A stretch of 64,000 bases of DNA from Pseudomonas fontis (GTDB lineage Bacteria > Pseudomonadota > Gammaproteobacteria > Pseudomonadales > Pseudomonadaceae): positions 1 through 64,000 of the forward strand of contig NZ_JAMDGY010000020.1 in the NCBI RefSeq assembly GCF_028656955.1, written 5' to 3'. The notes beneath the pieces are model-generated. The model worked only from the letters and a program-made list of their open reading frames with translations, made no database searches and was not told the DNA's origin. The first letter of the stretch is position 1, and every line of letters begins with the position of its first letter. The position numbers were made by a program, and so were the translations under genes. Below are positions 1 through 13,322 of this stretch, one piece after another.

Positions 1-30
1 ATTTCTGACACCCCCGTATAGCGTGACCCC

Positions 31-3000
31 CTACAACGCCTCCAACTCCGCCATCAGGTCACTCAGCCGATCCACCTTCTCCTCACTCAATTCACTGGCC
101 TTGAGCCCCTCCACATACAGCGCCAGCTCCTCGACCGTGCTGCACTCGAACATCGCCCGCAACGGCACATTCAACTGCAACACCTTCTGCACCCGCGAGG
201 CAATCTGCGTGGCCAGCAACGAATGCCCACCCAACTCGAAGAAGTTGTCCCGCACCCCCACCCGCTCAGCCTTGAGCACATCCGCCCAGATCCCCGCCAG
301 GGTCTCCTCCAGCTCACTACGCGGCGCCAGGTACGCCTGGCTCTGCAACTGGCCGATCTCGATGGCCGGCAGCGCCTTGCGGTCCATCTTGCCGTTGGCG
401 TTGTGTGGCAATGCCTGCAACCAGGCCCAGTGCAACGGCACCATGTACTCCGGCAACTCCGCTCGCAAGCGCTGCTTGACCAGGTCCAGCAACACCCCGG
501 TGTCCGCCTGGGCATCCGCCGCCACCAGGTAGCCCACCAAGTGCTTGCCGTTCACCCCCTCCTGCACGCCAACGGCGGCATCACGCACCTCGGCCTGCTC
601 ATGCAGCCGCGCCTCGATCTCGCCCAGCTCGATCCGGTAACCACGGATCTTCACCTGATGGTCGATTCGCCCGACATACTCCAGCACCCCATCCGGACGC
701 CGACGCGCCAGGTCACCCGTGCGGTACAAGCGCTCACCCGGCGCGCCGAACGGATGTGGAATAAACGCCTGCGCCGTCCGCAGCGGGTCCCCCACATACC
801 CCCGGCCAACCCCGGTACCGGCAACGCACAACTCACCCACAGCGCCCAGCGGCACCAGCTCCTGGTCCTCGCCAAACAGGTACAGGCGGTTGTTGTCGGT
901 CGGCGTACCAATCGGCAGATAGCTGCCCTGGGTCGACGCCGCATCCACACGGAAGAACGCCACATCATCCGAACACTCGGCTGGCCCGTAGGCGTTGACC
1001 AAACCGATCTGCGGGTAACGTTCCAGCCACTGCCAGGCCAGCTCAGGCGGCATCGCCTCGCCGGTCGGCAGCATCCAGCGCAGGCCAGTCAGGTGCTGAC
1101 GCTCGTTGGCCAGCATGCCCTGGATCAACGACGGCACGCTCTCCAGCACGGTGATGCCCGTCGCCTGCACGTGCTCCAGCAACCCTTGCGGATCATGCGC
1201 CAGGGCGTTCGGCACAATCGCCACCTGCGCGCCAAACAACGGCGCGGCAAGGAACTGCCAGACCGAAATATCGAAACTCTGCGAAGCGGTCTGGGCAATC
1301 ACGTCCTGTTCGTCCAGCTCAAGGTAAGGCACCTTGCTCAGCTGGTTGTTGAGCATGCCGCGCTGCTCGACCATCACGCCCTTGGGCAAGCCGGTGGAAC
1401 CGGAGGTGTAGATCACGTAGGCAAGGTTGTCCGGCCCGTTGTAAATGCCTGGATTGCTGTCTGCAAATGCACCGGCCAGTACCTCTTCCCACACCAGCAG
1501 CGTCGGTCGACGTGCAGCTTCGACCGACTCCAGCAGGCTCGCGGCCTGCTCGGCGCACACCTGGGTGCACACCAGCACCGGCGTGCGGCTGAGCTCGACG
1601 ATGCGTTGCAGACGCGACGCCGGCAGGCCCGGATCAAGCGGCAGATACCCCGCCCCGGCCTTGAAGCTGCCGACGATCATGCCCAGCAACGACAGGTCAC
1701 GCTCGGCCAGCAAGGCCACCGGCTGGTCGATAACCACCCCCGCCGCCACCAGTGCATGGCCCAGGCGGTTGGCCTTGCTGTTCAGCTCGGTGTAGCTCCA
1801 ATGCTGCTCCAGGCAACGCGCCACCGTGCGCAACGGGTGCGCGGCAACCCGCGCCTCGAACAGCTCGGCATAGCTCTGTTCCAGGGTATAGGCGTGTTCG
1901 CTGCGGTTGCAGTCTTCGATCAGGAAGCGGCGCTCCTGCTCGCCCAGCAGCGGCAACTCGGCCACCTCACCATGGAAGCCCTCGGCCAGCGCCAGCAGCA
2001 GGCGCTTGAACTCGGCCAACAGGCGCTCGACCGTCGCGGTGTCGAAGTAACGCTGGTCGAACGACAGGTGCAGGCCCAGGTCATCGCCCGGATAGCACAC
2101 CGCCGTCAGCGGGAAGTTGGTGTGGGTGCGACCGGAATCGGAGCTGGCATTCAGGCTTTGCGCGTGATCGAGCACACCGACTTCCACCGGCGCGTTCTCG
2201 AACACGAACAGGCTGTCGAACAGCGGCTGGCCTTTGGGCAGCTCGCTGCATTCCTGGATGCTCACCAGCGGCAGGTATTCGTACTCGCGCACATCCATGT
2301 TGCGCTCCAGCAGGCCTTGCAGCCACTGGCGCACCGAGCAGCGCTCGCCGGCTGCCGGCAGCTTGACCCGCAGCGCGATGCTGTTGATGAACAGCCCGAC
2401 CGTACGTTGCATCTGCGGCAAGCTCACCGGCCGCCCGGCCACCGTGACCCCAAAGACCACGTCCCGCTCGCCGCTGTAGCGGCTGAGCACCAGCGCCCAG
2501 GCCGCCTGGGCAAAGGTGTTGACGGTCAGTTGATGGGCCTGGGCCAGCTCTCGCAGGCGGGCACCGTCCTGACTGTCGAGGCGGGTATAGCAGTCGCCCA
2601 CCAGCATGCCGCCATGATCACCGGCATGCTCGCGCATCAGCGGGCGATCACTCGGGATGGCCGTAGTGTGCTCGAAGCCTTCAAGGTTCTGCTGCCACCA
2701 GAGGCGTGCCTCATCGAGGTTCTGGTGTTGCAGCCAGCCAATGTAGTCGCGATAGCGCGGCGGCACCGCCAACTGCGCCTCGCGCCCCTCGCCCAGGGCC
2801 AGGTAGATCTCGAAGAAGTCGTTCATCAGCAAGCCACGGCACCAGGCATCGATCAGGATGTGGTGGTTGCTCATCATGAACCAGTAGCGCGCCTCGCCCA
2901 CGCGGATCAGGCGCAGGTGGAACGGCGCCTGCTGCAGCAGATCGAAGCCGGCTTCACGCTCCTGCTTGTGCAGCGCTTGCAGGCGGGCCTCCTGCTGGTC

Positions 3001-6000
3001 TTCCGGGTCTGCGCTCCAGTCGAGGAAGTCGACCGTGGTGCTGCCCGGCTTGTGGATGATCTGCAACATGGCTTCGCCAGCATTCCAGCAGAACGAGGCA
3101 CGCAGCGCCTCATGCCGCGCCACCACGGCCTGCCATGCCTGGGCGAAACGCTGCGGGTCGATGTCGCTGTTGATGCGGTAGCGGTCCTGCATGTAGTAGA
3201 TGCCGGTACCCGGCTCCAGCAGGGTATGCAGCAGCAGGCCTTCCTGCATCGGCGTCAGCGGGTAGACGTCTTCGATCTGCTCGGCTGGCACCGGCAAGGC
3301 GTCGATCTGCTCCTGGCTCAGGTGCGCCAGCGGGAAGTCCGACGGGGTGAAGCTGCCGTTGCCGGCGCTCAGGCAATGCTCGATCAGGCTGTTCAGCTCG
3401 CCGATATAGGCACGCGACAGTTCGTCGATGGTGTCGCTGGCGTAGCGCTCGGCGCTGAAGGTCCAGCGCAGTTGCAGTTGGCCGCCATACACCTGGCCAT
3501 CCACGCTCAGCCAGTTCGGCAGTGGCGCATCGAGGTCGTGGGTCAGGCCATATGGCGCATCCACCGGCTGATACAACGCTTCACTGCTGAACTGCTGGTC
3601 GAACTGCCCCAGGTAGTTGAAGGTGATCCGCGCTTGCGGCAACGCCGCCATGTCTCCACGGGTCTGCTCATCGGCCAGGTAGCGCAGCACGCCATAACCC
3701 AGGCCTTTGTGCGGCACCGCGCGCAGTTGTTCCTTGATGCTCTTGATCGATGCGGCCTGGCCGGCTGCTTCCTCGATGTTCACCGGAGCCAGACGCAATG
3801 GATAGGCACTGGTGAACCAGCCCAGGCTGCGGGTCAGGTCGATGTCGTCGAACAGGGTTTCCCGGCCGTGCCCTTCAAGCTGCACCAGCACCGAGCTATC
3901 ACCGCTCCAGCGGCATAGCACGCGGGCCAGCGCGGTCAGCAGCAGGTCGTTGACCTGGGTGCGGTAGGCCGCCGGTGCATCTTGCAGCAGGCGACGGGTT
4001 TGCGCCTGGCTCAACTGCACGCTGACGGTCTGCGCCTGACGGTGCAGGTTGGCGCCTTGCGGATGGTCGCACGGCAGCTCGCGGCTGGTCGCGCTGAGCT
4101 GCCCCTGCCACCACGGCTGCTCGTCACGCAGCGAATCGCTGCCGGCATAGGCCTGCAAGCGCGCTGCCCAATCACCCATGGCGCTGGTCTTGGCCGCCAG
4201 GGCCTGACCGCGGTACAGGGCCTGCACATCCTCCAGCAGCACACGCCACGACACACCATCGACCACCAGGTGATGCACCGCCAGCAACAGGCGCTGGCTG
4301 CCCTGCGCATCATCGACCAGCAAGGCGCGCAGCAGCGGCCCGTTGTTCACGTCGAGGCTGCGTTGCACATCGCTGTACAGCGCCTGGCAATCGTCCAGGT
4401 CGCCCACCGTGACCTGCCACAGCAACTCGCGCTCGTCCGCAGGGGCATAGGCCGCCTGCCACTGTGCGGCGTGTTCGCTATAGCGCAGGCGCAGGCTGTC
4501 GTGGTGTTGCACCAACGCCTGCAAGGCCTGCTCCAGGGTCTTGCCGAGCAGCCGCTCCTGCGGCTGCAACAGCACCGCCTGGTTCCAGTGCTGGCGCTGC
4601 GGGATGTCGCTGTCGAAGAACCAATGCTGGATCGGCGTCAGTGCCGCCGCGCCACTCAAGGGCCCCTGGTCAACCGTGGTCTGCTCGCTGCGGCTGACGA
4701 CAGTGGCCAGGGTTTGCACGGTCTGCTGCTGGAACAGGTCCTTGGCGGTGAAGTGCAGGCCCAGTTGGCGGGCACGGCTGACCACCTGGATCGACAGGAT
4801 CGAATCGCCGCCCAGCTCGAAGAAGTTGTCCTGCAGGCCGACCCGCTCGACGTTGAGCACGTCGCGCCAGATCCCCGCCAATTGCTGCTCCAGCTCGCTG
4901 CGCGGAGCTTCGTAGTGCTGGCGGCCCTGCTCGAGGTCCGGCAGCGGCAAGGCACGGCGGTCCAGCTTGCCGTTGCCGGTCAGGGGCATCTGCGCCAGCA
5001 GCACCAGGTGCGCCGGGACCATGTAGTCCGGCAGGTTCACTCGCAGCTGGGCCTTGAGGCTGTCACGCAGGGCTGCTTGCGCCTCGACCGAAGCGCTTGG
5101 CGCGTCGCACACCAGGTATGCGGCCAACTGCTTGCCGCCCGCCATGTCCAGCGCCAACACCACCGCTTCGTGAACGGCAGGATGCTCCAGCAGGCGACTT
5201 TCGATTTCACCCAGCTCGATACGGAAGCCGCGAATCTTCACCTGATGGTCGATCCGGCCCATGTACTCGATCAAGCCATCGGCGCGCTGGCGGACCAGGT
5301 CACCGGTGCGATACAGGCGACCGCCCTGGTCACTGAACGGGTCGGCCACAAAGCGCTCGGCGCTCAACCCCGGACGCTGGTGATAGCCCTGAGCAAGCCC
5401 GGCGCCGCCGACGAACAATTCGCCAATCGCCCCTTGCGGCAGCAAGGCCAGGTCGGCGTCGAGCACGTAGGCGACCCGCGCGCCAATCACCCGCCCGATC
5501 GGCACACTGGCGGCGCCCTCTTCGAGCTTCGCTGGTGCCAGGCAGGCCAATGGCATCACCACGGTTTCGGTCGGGCCGTAGGCATTGAAGAACTGCGCAG
5601 GCTGGAAGGCCTCGCGGATGCGTTGCAGGTGTTCACCGGTCAGCGCTTCCCCGCCGGTGATGCACAGGCGTACCGGCAGGCTTTCCTGACGGCTCGCCAG
5701 CCATTGCGCCAACTGGCTGCCATAGCTTGGGGTGAAGCCGAGCACGCTGACGTTCTGCTCGCGGATCAGCCCGCAGATTTCCTCGGCGCCCCACTGGCCC
5801 TGGGCACGCAACACCACGCGGGCACCGCTGAGCAGCGGCACCAGCAGGCGCTCGGTGGCGGCATCGAAGTTGATCGAATAGAAGTGCAGCTCGCAGTCGT
5901 CGCTGCGCATGGCGAAGGCTTCGATCACTGCCTGGCAATGCATGGCGATCTCGCCATGGCTGACCACCACGCCTTTGGGATTGCCGGTGGAACCGGAGGT

Positions 6001-9000
6001 GTAGATGAGGTAGGCCTGGTGCGCCGGCAAGTTCAGCGATGGCAGGGCCTGGGCACTGACTTCAGCCAAGGCTGCACGGTCGTCTTCCAGGCACCAGCGG
6101 GCCACGCCTGCGGGCAACTCGCCAAGTGCATCGAACAGCGCACGCTGGCCGAGCAGCAGGCCGATGCCGCTGTCTTCGATCATGTATTGCAGACGTTCCA
6201 GCGGGTACTCCGGGTCCAGCGGCACATAGGCGCCGCCAGCCTTGAGGATGGCCAGCAGGCCGATCACCAGGGCTTGCGAGCGCTCCAGCGCCAGCCCCAC
6301 GCGCACCTGCGGGCCAACCCCGCGTTCACGCAGTACCCGCGCCAACTGGTTCGCCTGGGCGTCCAGCTCGGCATAGCTCAGGTGCTCCCCGGCGAAGGTC
6401 AGTGCCAAGGCTTCAGGCGTACGTTGCGCTTGTTCGCTGAACAGTTCGTGGATGCAGCGATCCAGCCCCGGCGCATCGGGCTGGCCACCAAGGTTGGCGA
6501 ACAGCGCCTGCTGCTCGTGGGCATCGAGCAACGGCAGTTCGCACACGCGCTGCTGCGGGTCGGCAACCAGGGCTTCGAGCAGGCTTTGCCAATGGGCGGC
6601 CATGCGCGCGATACGCGGCTCGTCGAACAGGTCGCGGCTGTAGGTCAAGCAGCAGCCCAGGCGACGGTCAAGGTCGGTGACTTCCAGGTTCAGGTCGAAC
6701 TTGGTCGCACGGGCATCGTTGACCAGGTATTCAACCGTCATGCCGGCCAACTGGCGGCTCTGCTGGAACTCCCAACGCTGTACGTTGCACATCACCTGGA
6801 ACAGCGGATTGTAGGCGGCGCTGCGCGGAGGTTGCAGGGCTTCGACCAGGTGATCGAACGGCAGGTCCTGATGCGACTGGCCGTCAATCACGGTCTGGCG
6901 CACCTGCTCGATCAGTTCGCTGACGCGCATCTGCCCATCCAACTGGCAGCGCAGTACCTGGGTGTTGAGGAAGGCACCGATCAGCCCTTCGCTCTCCGGG
7001 CGGATGCGGTTGGCCACCGGCGCGCCGATGCGCAGGTCGTTCTGCCCGCTGTAGCGGAAGAGCAATGCGGCCAGGGTCGCGGTCATGGTCATGAACAGGG
7101 TCAAACCGTGGGCCGCATTGAAAGCCTGCACGCGGGCGGCCAGTTCATCACTCAGGTCAAAACGGAACAGTTCGCCACGGTGGCTTTGCACCGATGGGCG
7201 CGGGCGGTCGCTAGGCAGCTCAAGTACCGGGTGTTCGTCGCCCAGCTTGGCGGTCCAGTAGTCCAGCTGACGCTGGCGCTCGCCGGCCTCCATCCACTGG
7301 CGCTGCCATACCGAGTAATCGAGGTACTGCACCGGCAGCGGTTCGAGCGGCGATTCGCGCTCGTCGAGGAAGGCCTCGTACAACTCGCCCAACTCGCGGG
7401 CAAAGATGTCCATGGCCCAGCCTTCGGTGACGATATGGTGCAGGGTCAGGACGAAGTAGTGCTCACGCTCCGCCGCCTTGACCAGGCAGGCGCGCAGCAA
7501 CGGGCCACGCTCCAGATCGAATGGCTGGTGCGCCTGCTCATCGGCCAGGGCCTGCAAGCGTTGTTGGCGTTGCTCAGAGCTGTCGGCGGAGAAGTCCAGC
7601 CAGTTCATCGCCAGGGTGCTGTCTGGCGCAACCTTCTGGCAGGCCACGCCGTCGATGCTCGGGAAGGTCGTGCGCAGGGTTTCGTGGCGCACGATCAGGG
7701 CTTGCAGGGCCTGCTCGAAACGCCCGACATCAAGCATGCCGCTCAGGCGCGCCATGCCGCCGACGTTGTAGGCCGGGCTGTCCGGCTCCATCTGCCAGAG
7801 GAACCACATGCGCTGCTGCGAGTAGGACAGCGGCACCGACTGGCTGCGGTCGATACGGGTAATTTCGCCTTGCAGGTTGTGCTGGCCGGACAGCTGGATG
7901 CGTTCGACCTGCGCCACGAAGGCGCCCAACTCGCTGGCTTCGAACAGCACCCGCAACGGCAGCTCGACATCGCAGGCCTGACGGGTACGGGAGATGATCT
8001 GGGTCGCCAGCAACGAGTGGCCGCCCAAGGCAAAGAAGTCGTCCTGCAGGCCGACCCGCGCCAGCCCCAGCACATCCCGCCAGATCGCGGCGATCTGCTG
8101 TTGCAGGGGCGTGCTCGGCTCGATGTGCACACGGGTTTGCCAGACCGGCTCGGGCAGCGCCTTGCGGTCGACCTTGCCGCTCGGGCCCAGTGGCATCTGC
8201 TGCAGATGCACCAGTTGCGACGGCACCATATAAGCCGGTAATTGCTCGCTCAAGGCGACCAGCAGTTGTTCGCTCTGGTCTTCTGCACTGGTGTAGTAAC
8301 CGACCAGCTGCGGGCCGGCGACGGTGTCGCGTACCAGTACCAGCGCCTGCTCAACACCAGGTTGTGCCAGCAGGCTGGCCTGCACTTCTTCCGGCTCGAC
8401 GCGGAAGCCGCGCAGCTTCACCTGGTGGTCGAGTCGGCCGAGATATTCCAGCGCCTGCAAATCACCCAGCCAGCGCGCCCGGTCACCACTGCGGTACAGA
8501 CGCTCGCCGCCATCAGCGGGAATGAAGCGCTCTGCCGTCAGCCCCGGGCGCCCCAGGTAACCACGGGCCAACCCTGCGCCACCCAGGCACAGCTCACCGG
8601 GAACACCGATGGGCGTCTGCGCCAGCTCGCCATCCAGCACGACGCAGCGCACGTTGCCCAGCGGCCGGCCAATCGGCGAACGCGGGCCGTCTTCGGCGCG
8701 GCATTGCCAATGGGTGACGTTGATGGCGGTTTCGGTCGGACCGTAACGGTTGTGCAGCGCCGCCTGCGGCAGCAGTTGCAGCAGCCGGTCACGCAACGCG
8801 GCAGGCAAGGCCTCGCCACCGGAGAACACCCGGCGCAGGCTGCTGCACCGGGCCGCCAGCGGCTCCTGGACGAACACCTGCAACAGCGCCGGGACGAAGT
8901 GCAGCGTGGTCACGCCGTGTTGCTGGACCAACTGGGCGATCCGTTGCGGGTCTCGGTGTTCGCCTGGCCCAGCCAGCACCAGGGGGCAGCCCTGGGTGAG

Positions 9001-12000
9001 GGTCCAGAAGCACTCCCAGACCGATACGTCGAAGCTGATGGGCGCCTTTTGCAGCAGCACATCGCTGTCGTCCAGCGCATAAGTGGCCTGCATCCATTGC
9101 AGGCGCTCGGCCAGCGCCGCATGGGTGTTGCCCACGCCCTTCGGCTGGCCGGTGGAGCCGGAGGTGTAGATCACGTAGGCCAGGTTGTCGCCATGCAGAT
9201 GCAGGCCCGGCGCCTGGCAAGGCCAGGTGTCGAGCTTGAGGCTGTCCATGGCGATCACGCTGACACCGTCCACCTGCGGCAAGCGCTCCAGCACATCGGT
9301 GTGGCTCAGCAGCAGGCTCGCGCCACAGTCGGCGAGCATGTAGGCCAGGCGCTCGGCCGGGTAGTCGACGTCCAGCGGCACGTACGCGCCACCGGCCTTT
9401 AGAATCGCCAGCAAACCGACCAGCAGTTGCGGCGAACGCTCGGCGGCAATCGCCACGCACACATCCGGGCCGACGCCCTTGTCGCGCAGGTAATGGGCCA
9501 GGCGGTTGGCCTGGCTGTGCAGGGTGGCGTAGTCATAGCTGCCGCCCTCCCAGATCAGCGCCGTGCGCTGCGGGTGCAGGCGTGCCTGCTCGTTGAGCTG
9601 CTCGACCACCCAGTGGCTGGCCGGCGCATTGGGCGATTGGCTCCAGCCTTGCAGCAGTGCGCGGGATTTCTCGTCCAGCAGTTGCACGTCACCCAGCGCG
9701 ACCTGCGCCGAGGTGCTGACCTGTTGCAACAGCTCGACCAGTTGCCCGGCCAGGCGCTCGATGGTCTGCGCCTCGAACAGTTCATCGGCATAGTCGAACG
9801 ACAGGCTGATACGCCCCTGATGGTCTTCCTCGCTGTGCAGCTGCAAGTCGAACTTGGCTTCGCGGCTGTGCCACGCCAGTTCGTCGGCAAGCAGGCCAGG
9901 CAAGCGACGCAAGGCGCTGAGGTCGCGTTGCTGATGGTTGAACATGACCTGGAACAGGCCCTGCTCGCGAGCCGCCGGGTAGGCTTCGACCAGTTGCTCG
10001 AACGGCAGGTCCTGATGCGCCTGGGCATCGAGGGTGGCCCGACGCACCTGCGCCAGCAATTCGCCAAACGGCATCTGGCTGTGCAGCTGCGCGCGCAGGA
10101 CCTGGGTGTTGATAAAGAAGCCGACCAGCCCCTGGGTTTCCAGGCGCGGACGGTTGGCATTGGGCACGCCGACGCGGATGTCGGACTGGCCGCTGTAGCG
10201 GTGCAGCAGGGTCTGGAAGCCTGCGAGCAACACCATGAACAACGTCGCTTCGTGGGTTTGAGCTGCCTGGCGCAAGGCCGTGCCGAGGGCGGCATCCAGG
10301 CGCAGCGTCAGGCGCGATGCCGACTTGCGCACCTGGGTTGAACGCGGGAAATCACTGGCCAGGTCCAGCACCGGGGTGTCCTCACCCAGTTGCTGCTTCC
10401 AGTAGTCAAGCTGGCGCTGCGACTCACCCTGGGCCAGCCACTGGCGCTGCCAGCTACCGTAGTCGGCGTACTGCACAGGCAAGTTGGAGAGCGCCGCGAC
10501 CTGACCCTGGCAGGCCGCCGCATACAAGCGCGAGAACTCGTCGATGAGGATGTTCATCGACCAGCCGTCGGCGATGATGTGGTGTACGGTCACCCACAGT
10601 TGATGCTCTTCACTGTCCAGGCGAACCAGGCTCACGCGCAGCAGCGGGCCTTTTTCCAGGTCGAACGGTTCGCGTGCTTCAGCCTCGCGACGTTGTTGCA
10701 CCTGCGCCTGAGTGGCGCCAGCGAGGTTCAGTGTTTGTACGTCCAATTGCAGAACCGGCAGGATGCGCTGAACCGCCTGCTCGTTGCTTTCGGCAAACAC
10801 CGTGCGCAGCGCTTCATGCCGCGCCACCAATGCCTGGAAGCTGCTGCGCAGGGCGGCTTCGTCCAACTCGCCGCGCAACCGCAAGGCACCGGGAATGTTG
10901 TAAGCGGCACTTTGCGGCTCCAACTGCCATTGCAGCCAAAGTCGATTCTGCGCCAGCGATTGCGGCAATGATTGCTCGCGCGACAGCAGGCTGATCGCGC
11001 CTTGTGCCACGCCACCGTCGCTTTGCAGGCGCGCGACTTCAGCGGCGAAGGCTTCCAGCGTCGGCGCCTCGAACAGCACCCGCAGGCCGAGTTCCACCCC
11101 CAGCACATCACGCAGGCGCGCCATGACCTGGGTCGCGGCGATGGAGTTGCCGCCGAGCAGGAAGAAGTGATCGTCTGCGGCCACTGCCGCCAGGTTCAAC
11201 TGCTCGCACCACAGGCCGGCGATCAGCGCTTGCAGGTCGCCTTGCGCCGCGGCCTGCGCCGGTGCACTCGCCGCCTGGGTATCCGGGAAGCGCGCGTAGC
11301 AATCCAGGCTGCCATCGTCCATGCGCAGACGGCAGGCAGAACGCTGCAACTTGCCGCTGGAGGTCTTCGGCAAGGCCCCGGGGTTGAGCAACAGGACCAC
11401 GGCCGGGGCCTGCTGGCAGGCATCGGCGATCACCTGACGCAGGGTCTTGATCAATTGCCCAGGCGCGACGATTTTTTGCACATTGCGGCTGATTTCCACC
11501 GCGACGCCAATGCCCTCCTCCCCCAGGTTGTCGACGGCGAACACCGCGACACGGCCCTTGCGCAGCACATCGACTTCGCGCTCCAGGGTTTTCTCGAGAT
11601 CCTGCGGGTAGAGGTTGTGCCCGCGCACGATCAGCATGTCTTTCAGGCGCCCGGTGACGAACAGCTCGCCGTCACGCAGGAAGCCCAGGTCACCGGTGCG
11701 CAGCCAGGTACGCCCGCCCTGCTCGACGAAGGTACGCGCCGAGGCCTCAGGGTTGCGCCAGTAGCCGTGGGCGATGCTCGGGCCAGCGGCCCAGATTTCG
11801 CCGATGCGGTTGTCCGCCAAGGCTTCCAGCGTTTGCGCATCCACCACCTGCACCGCGTGCAACGGCTGGCTGCGGCCACAGCTCATCTGCACGCTGCCTG
11901 CACCCGGCTCGGCGCGGTTCTGCGCCAGCGCGCCGGCATCCAGCGACAGCGGCGGGATGCCTTGGCCGCGCACGCCGCCGCTGACGAACAGGGTGGCTTC

Positions 12001-12993
12001 GGCCAGGCCATAGCTGGCGAAGAAGCTGCCGGCCTCGAAGCCTGCTGCGGCAAAGCGTTCGGCGAAGGTCTCCAGGCTGTCCTGGCGGATCGGCTCGGAG
12101 CCGGAGAACGCCACGCGCCATTTGCTCAGGTCGAGCTTGGCCAATGCCGCGTCGCTGACCCGTTCGCTGCACAGGCGGTAGGCGAAGTCCGGGCCGCCAC
12201 TGATGGTGCCGCCATGGTCGCTGATCGCCTGCAACCAGCGTTGCGGACGCGCCAGGAAATACCCCGGTGCCATCAGCACGCACGGCACGCCGCTGAAGAT
12301 CGGTTGCAGCAGGCCGCCGATCAGGCCCATGTCGTGGTACAGCGGCAGCCAGCTGACGATCACGTCGTCCGGATTGAGGTCGATGCCGAAGCCGTGACGA
12401 ATCAGCACTTCGTTGGCCACCAGGTTGCCATGGCTGACCTGCACGCCTTTGGGCAAGGCGGTGGAGCCGGAGGTGTATTGCAGGAAGGCGATGTCATCGG
12501 CCAGCAGCGCCGGCTGCGACCACCGCGCAGCAAGCGCCGGGTCAAGCTCGTCGACAGCGAGCAACTGCGGCGCATTCGCGCTGGCCAGCGCGTCAAGGCT
12601 GCGCAAGCTTGCCGACAAGGCGCTGTTGGTCAGCAGCAGGCGCGGCTCGGCATCGTCGATGATCGACAGCAGGCGTTCCTGGTGATGGGTGCGCGAGGAC
12701 TCCGGCGGATAGGCCGGCACAGCGATGACCCCGGCGTACAGGCAACCGAAAAACGCCGCGACGTAATCCGGGCCACTGGGGAACAGCAGGATGGCCCGGT
12801 CGCCAAAGGAGGTCTGGGCCTGCAACGCCGCGGCAATGGTACGCGCACGCAAGTCGAGGTCCCGGTAGCTGAGCACGGCTTCATCGCGCGCGTTTTCGGC
12901 AAGAAAGCGCAAGGCGACCCGCTCGGGGGTCTGCACGGCGCGTTGCGCCAGTGCCTGGACCAGCGTAACCGGGAGTTCGAAGGCGTCCGTCAT
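31..12993 (-). CDS. pvdL: Pyoverdine chromophore peptide synthetase PvdL (NRPS)
   Basis: This very large cytoplasmic NRPS (4320 aa) starts pyoverdine assembly. Domain order, with rough residues: fatty acyl-AMP ligase 1-580; carrier 590-660 (Ser about 616 in LGGNS); condensation 670-1110 (HHIIADG near 805); adenylation 1125-1600; carrier (Ser near 1659); condensation (HHIVTEG near 1854); adenylation ([12 protein letters not shown] near 2336); carrier (Ser near 2730); epimerisation (HHLVVDG near 2910); condensation (HHILIDAW near 3379); adenylation (near 3864); final carrier (LGGHS near 4257). There is no thioesterase, so the chain must pass to another NRPS. This is the known PvdL layout, which builds acyl-Glu-D-Tyr-Dab, the chromophore precursor. 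Substrates are assigned by family, not read from the pocket residues. The ATG at 12993 is preferred to one 27 bases upstream because the family N-terminus is MxDAFELP and AGGAA precedes it. The stop is inside the window. Confidence 0.96.
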   Translation of the reverse strand: MTDAFELPVTLVQALAQRAVQTPERVALRFLAENARDEAVLSYRDLDLRARTIAAALQAQTSFGDRAILLFPSGPDYVAAFFGCLYAGVIAVPAYPPESSRTHHQERLLSIIDDAEPRLLLTNSALSASLRSLDALASANAPQLLAVDELDPALAARWSQPALLADDIAFLQYTSGSTALPKGVQVSHGNLVANEVLIRHGFGIDLNPDDVIVSWLPLYHDMGLIGGLLQPIFSGVPCVLMAPGYFLARPQRWLQAISDHGGTISGGPDFAYRLCSERVSDAALAKLDLSKWRVAFSGSEPIRQDSLETFAERFAAAGFEAGSFFASYGLAEATLFVSGGVRGQGIPPLSLDAGALAQNRAEPGAGSVQMSCGRSQPLHAVQVVDAQTLEALADNRIGEIWAAGPSIAHGYWRNPEASARTFVEQGGRTWLRTGDLGFLRDGELFVTGRLKDMLIVRGHNLYPQDLEKTLEREVDVLRKGRVAVFAVDNLGEEGIGVAVEISRNVQKIVAPGQLIKTLRQVIADACQQAPAVVLLLNPGALPKTSSGKLQRSACRLRMDDGSLDCYARFPDTQAASAPAQAAAQGDLQALIAGLWCEQLNLAAVAADDHFFLLGGNSIAATQVMARLRDVLGVELGLRVLFEAPTLEAFAAEVARLQSDGGVAQGAISLLSREQSLPQSLAQNRLWLQWQLEPQSAAYNIPGALRLRGELDEAALRSSFQALVARHEALRTVFAESNEQAVQRILPVLQLDVQTLNLAGATQAQVQQRREAEAREPFDLEKGPLLRVSLVRLDSEEHQLWVTVHHIIADGWSMNILIDEFSRLYAAACQGQVAALSNLPVQYADYGSWQRQWLAQGESQRQLDYWKQQLGEDTPVLDLASDFPRSTQVRKSASRLTLRLDAALGTALRQAAQTHEATLFMVLLAGFQTLLHRYSGQSDIRVGVPNANRPRLETQGLVGFFINTQVLRAQLHSQMPFGELLAQVRRATLDAQAHQDLPFEQLVEAYPAAREQGLFQVMFNHQQRDLSALRRLPGLLADELAWHSREAKFDLQLHSEEDHQGRISLSFDYADELFEAQTIERLAGQLVELLQQVSTSAQVALGDVQLLDEKSRALLQGWSQSPNAPASHWVVEQLNEQARLHPQRTALIWEGGSYDYATLHSQANRLAHYLRDKGVGPDVCVAIAAERSPQLLVGLLAILKAGGAYVPLDVDYPAERLAYMLADCGASLLLSHTDVLERLPQVDGVSVIAMDSLKLDTWPCQAPGLHLHGDNLAYVIYTSGSTGQPKGVGNTHAALAERLQWMQATYALDDSDVLLQKAPISFDVSVWECFWTLTQGCPLVLAGPGEHRDPQRIAQLVQQHGVTTLHFVPALLQVFVQEPLAARCSSLRRVFSGGEALPAALRDRLLQLLPQAALHNRYGPTETAINVTHWQCRAEDGPRSPIGRPLGNVRCVVLDGELAQTPIGVPGELCLGGAGLARGYLGRPGLTAERFIPADGGERLYRSGDRARWLGDLQALEYLGRLDHQVKLRGFRVEPEEVQASLLAQPGVEQALVLVRDTVAGPQLVGYYTSAEDQSEQLLVALSEQLPAYMVPSQLVHLQQMPLGPSGKVDRKALPEPVWQTRVHIEPSTPLQQQIAAIWRDVLGLARVGLQDDFFALGGHSLLATQIISRTRQACDVELPLRVLFEASELGAFVAQVERIQLSGQHNLQGEITRIDRSQSVPLSYSQQRMWFLWQMEPDSPAYNVGGMARLSGMLDVGRFEQALQALIVRHETLRTTFPSIDGVACQKVAPDSTLAMNWLDFSADSSEQRQQRLQALADEQAHQPFDLERGPLLRACLVKAAEREHYFVLTLHHIVTEGWAMDIFARELGELYEAFLDERESPLEPLPVQYLDYSVWQRQWMEAGERQRQLDYWTAKLGDEHPVLELPSDRPRPSVQSHRGELFRFDLSDELAARVQAFNAAHGLTLFMTMTATLAALLFRYSGQNDLRIGAPVANRIRPESEGLIGAFLNTQVLRCQLDGQMRVSELIEQVRQTVIDGQSHQDLPFDHLVEALQPPRSAAYNPLFQVMCNVQRWEFQQSRQLAGMTVEYLVNDARATKFDLNLEVTDLDRRLGCCLTYSRDLFDEPRIARMAAHWQSLLEALVADPQQRVCELPLLDAHEQQALFANLGGQPDAPGLDRCIHELFSEQAQRTPEALALTFAGEHLSYAELDAQANQLARVLRERGVGPQVRVGLALERSQALVIGLLAILKAGGAYVPLDPEYPLERLQYMIEDSGIGLLLGQRALFDALGELPAGVARWCLEDDRAALAEVSAQALPSLNLPAHQAYLIYTSGSTGNPKGVVVSHGEIAMHCQAVIEAFAMRSDDCELHFYSINFDAATERLLVPLLSGARVVLRAQGQWGAEEICGLIREQNVSVLGFTPSYGSQLAQWLASRQESLPVRLCITGGEALTGEHLQRIREAFQPAQFFNAYGPTETVVMPLACLAPAKLEEGAASVPIGRVIGARVAYVLDADLALLPQGAIGELFVGGAGLAQGYHQRPGLSAERFVADPFSDQGGRLYRTGDLVRQRADGLIEYMGRIDHQVKIRGFRIELGEIESRLLEHPAVHEAVVLALDMAGGKQLAAYLVCDAPSASVEAQAALRDSLKAQLRVNLPDYMVPAHLVLLAQMPLTGNGKLDRRALPLPDLEQGRQHYEAPRSELEQQLAGIWRDVLNVERVGLQDNFFELGGDSILSIQVVSRARQLGLHFTAKDLFQQQTVQTLATVVSRSEQTTVDQGPLSGAAALTPIQHWFFDSDIPQRQHWNQAVLLQPQERLLGKTLEQALQALVQHHDSLRLRYSEHAAQWQAAYAPADERELLWQVTVGDLDDCQALYSDVQRSLDVNNGPLLRALLVDDAQGSQRLLLAVHHLVVDGVSWRVLLEDVQALYRGQALAAKTSAMGDWAARLQAYAGSDSLRDEQPWWQGQLSATSRELPCDHPQGANLHRQAQTVSVQLSQAQTRRLLQDAPAAYRTQVNDLLLTALARVLCRWSGDSSVLVQLEGHGRETLFDDIDLTRSLGWFTSAYPLRLAPVNIEEAAGQAASIKSIKEQLRAVPHKGLGYGVLRYLADEQTRGDMAALPQARITFNYLGQFDQQFSSEALYQPVDAPYGLTHDLDAPLPNWLSVDGQVYGGQLQLRWTFSAERYASDTIDELSRAYIGELNSLIEHCLSAGNGSFTPSDFPLAHLSQEQIDALPVPAEQIEDVYPLTPMQEGLLLHTLLEPGTGIYYMQDRYRINSDIDPQRFAQAWQAVVARHEALRASFCWNAGEAMLQIIHKPGSTTVDFLDWSADPEDQQEARLQALHKQEREAGFDLLQQAPFHLRLIRVGEARYWFMMSNHHILIDAWCRGLLMNDFFEIYLALGEGREAQLAVPPRYRDYIGWLQHQNLDEARLWWQQNLEGFEHTTAIPSDRPLMREHAGDHGGMLVGDCYTRLDSQDGARLRELAQAHQLTVNTFAQAAWALVLSRYSGERDVVFGVTVAGRPVSLPQMQRTVGLFINSIALRVKLPAAGERCSVRQWLQGLLERNMDVREYEYLPLVSIQECSELPKGQPLFDSLFVFENAPVEVGVLDHAQSLNASSDSGRTHTNFPLTAVCYPGDDLGLHLSFDQRYFDTATVERLLAEFKRLLLALAEGFHGEVAELPLLGEQERRFLIEDCNRSEHAYTLEQSYAELFEARVAAHPLRTVARCLEQHWSYTELNSKANRLGHALVAAGVVIDQPVALLAERDLSLLGMIVGSFKAGAGYLPLDPGLPASRLQRIVELSRTPVLVCTQVCAEQAASLLESVEAARRPTLLVWEEVLAGAFADSNPGIYNGPDNLAYVIYTSGSTGLPKGVMVEQRGMLNNQLSKVPYLELDEQDVIAQTASQSFDISVWQFLAAPLFGAQVAIVPNALAHDPQGLLEHVQATGITVLESVPSLIQGMLANERQHLTGLRWMLPTGEAMPPELAWQWLERYPQIGLVNAYGPAECSDDVAFFRVDAASTQGSYLPIGTPTDNNRLYLFGEDQELVPLGAVGELCVAGTGVGRGYVGDPLRTAQAFIPHPFGAPGERLYRTGDLARRRPDGVLEYVGRIDHQVKIRGYRIELGEIEARLHEQAEVRDAAVGVQEGVNGKHLVGYLVAADAQADTGVLLDLVKQRLRAELPEYMVPLHWAWLQALPHNANGKMDRKALPAIEIGQLQSQAYLAPRSELEETLAGIWADVLKAERVGVRDNFFELGGHSLLATQIASRVQKVLQLNVPLRAMFECSTVEELALYVEGLKASELSEEKVDRLSDLMAELEAL

Positions 12994-13103
12994 GGGGAGT
13001 TCCTGCCAGAGTCTGTACATGAATTCGGGGGCTCGGGGGGCAGCACTGACGAGGCATGTTCACCGCCTGGCACCGCGCATGGACCGAGGATCTACACAGG
13101 GGA

Positions 13104-13127
13104 ACGGATAACCGGGGCAAATAATTA
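13104..13127 (-). promoter_or_regulatory. PvdS-type iron-starvation promoter box upstream of pvdL
   Basis: Read on the minus strand this is TAATT, 16 bases, CGT, one mismatch from the PvdS consensus TAAAT-N16-CGT. It lies about 110 bases upstream of the pvdL start and points into pvdL. It implies that pvdL is transcribed by the sigma factor encoded divergently at 13323. Confidence 0.65.
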
Positions 13128-13222
13128 GGCGGGCGGTCGCAGGGGCTGGCAGGGGTTTTTTGATGGTGTTCACACGGCTGTCACTTATATCGAAAAATAT
13201 ACAGACTCATTACTTTTCGCAT

Positions 13223-13251
13223 TTGACAATAATTATCATTAAGAATAGTTT
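13223..13251 (+). promoter_or_regulatory. Fur box overlapping a sigma-70-like promoter of pvdS
   Basis: GACAATAATTATCATTAAG at 13225-13243 matches the 19-base Fur consensus at about 14 positions. It overlaps a TTGACA -35 at 13223-13228, with a weak -10 (TAGTTT, 13246-13251) 17 bases further on. Iron-loaded Fur bound here would block transcription of pvdS, the standard pyoverdine switch. The rest of the 329-base pvdL-pvdS gap shows only the pvdL box and ribosome-binding sequences. Confidence 0.75.
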
Positions 13252-13322
13252 GTCGCACGTCGCAGGAAGCCTCCCCCATCAACGGAGTGCTTCGCTTCCC
13301 TCTTCGAGACAAGGTGATTTCC

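Noticed and set aside
223..8241. Long open frames (1231 and 1419 codons) on the plus strand opposite pvdL
   Set aside because: They are antisense to a complete NRPS, have no domain features and low-complexity Arg/Gln/His-rich content, and arise from high-GC codon bias.
13140..13220. Second Fur box or PvdS box in the pvdL-pvdS gap
   Set aside because: Only AT-rich sequence without an adequate match was found.
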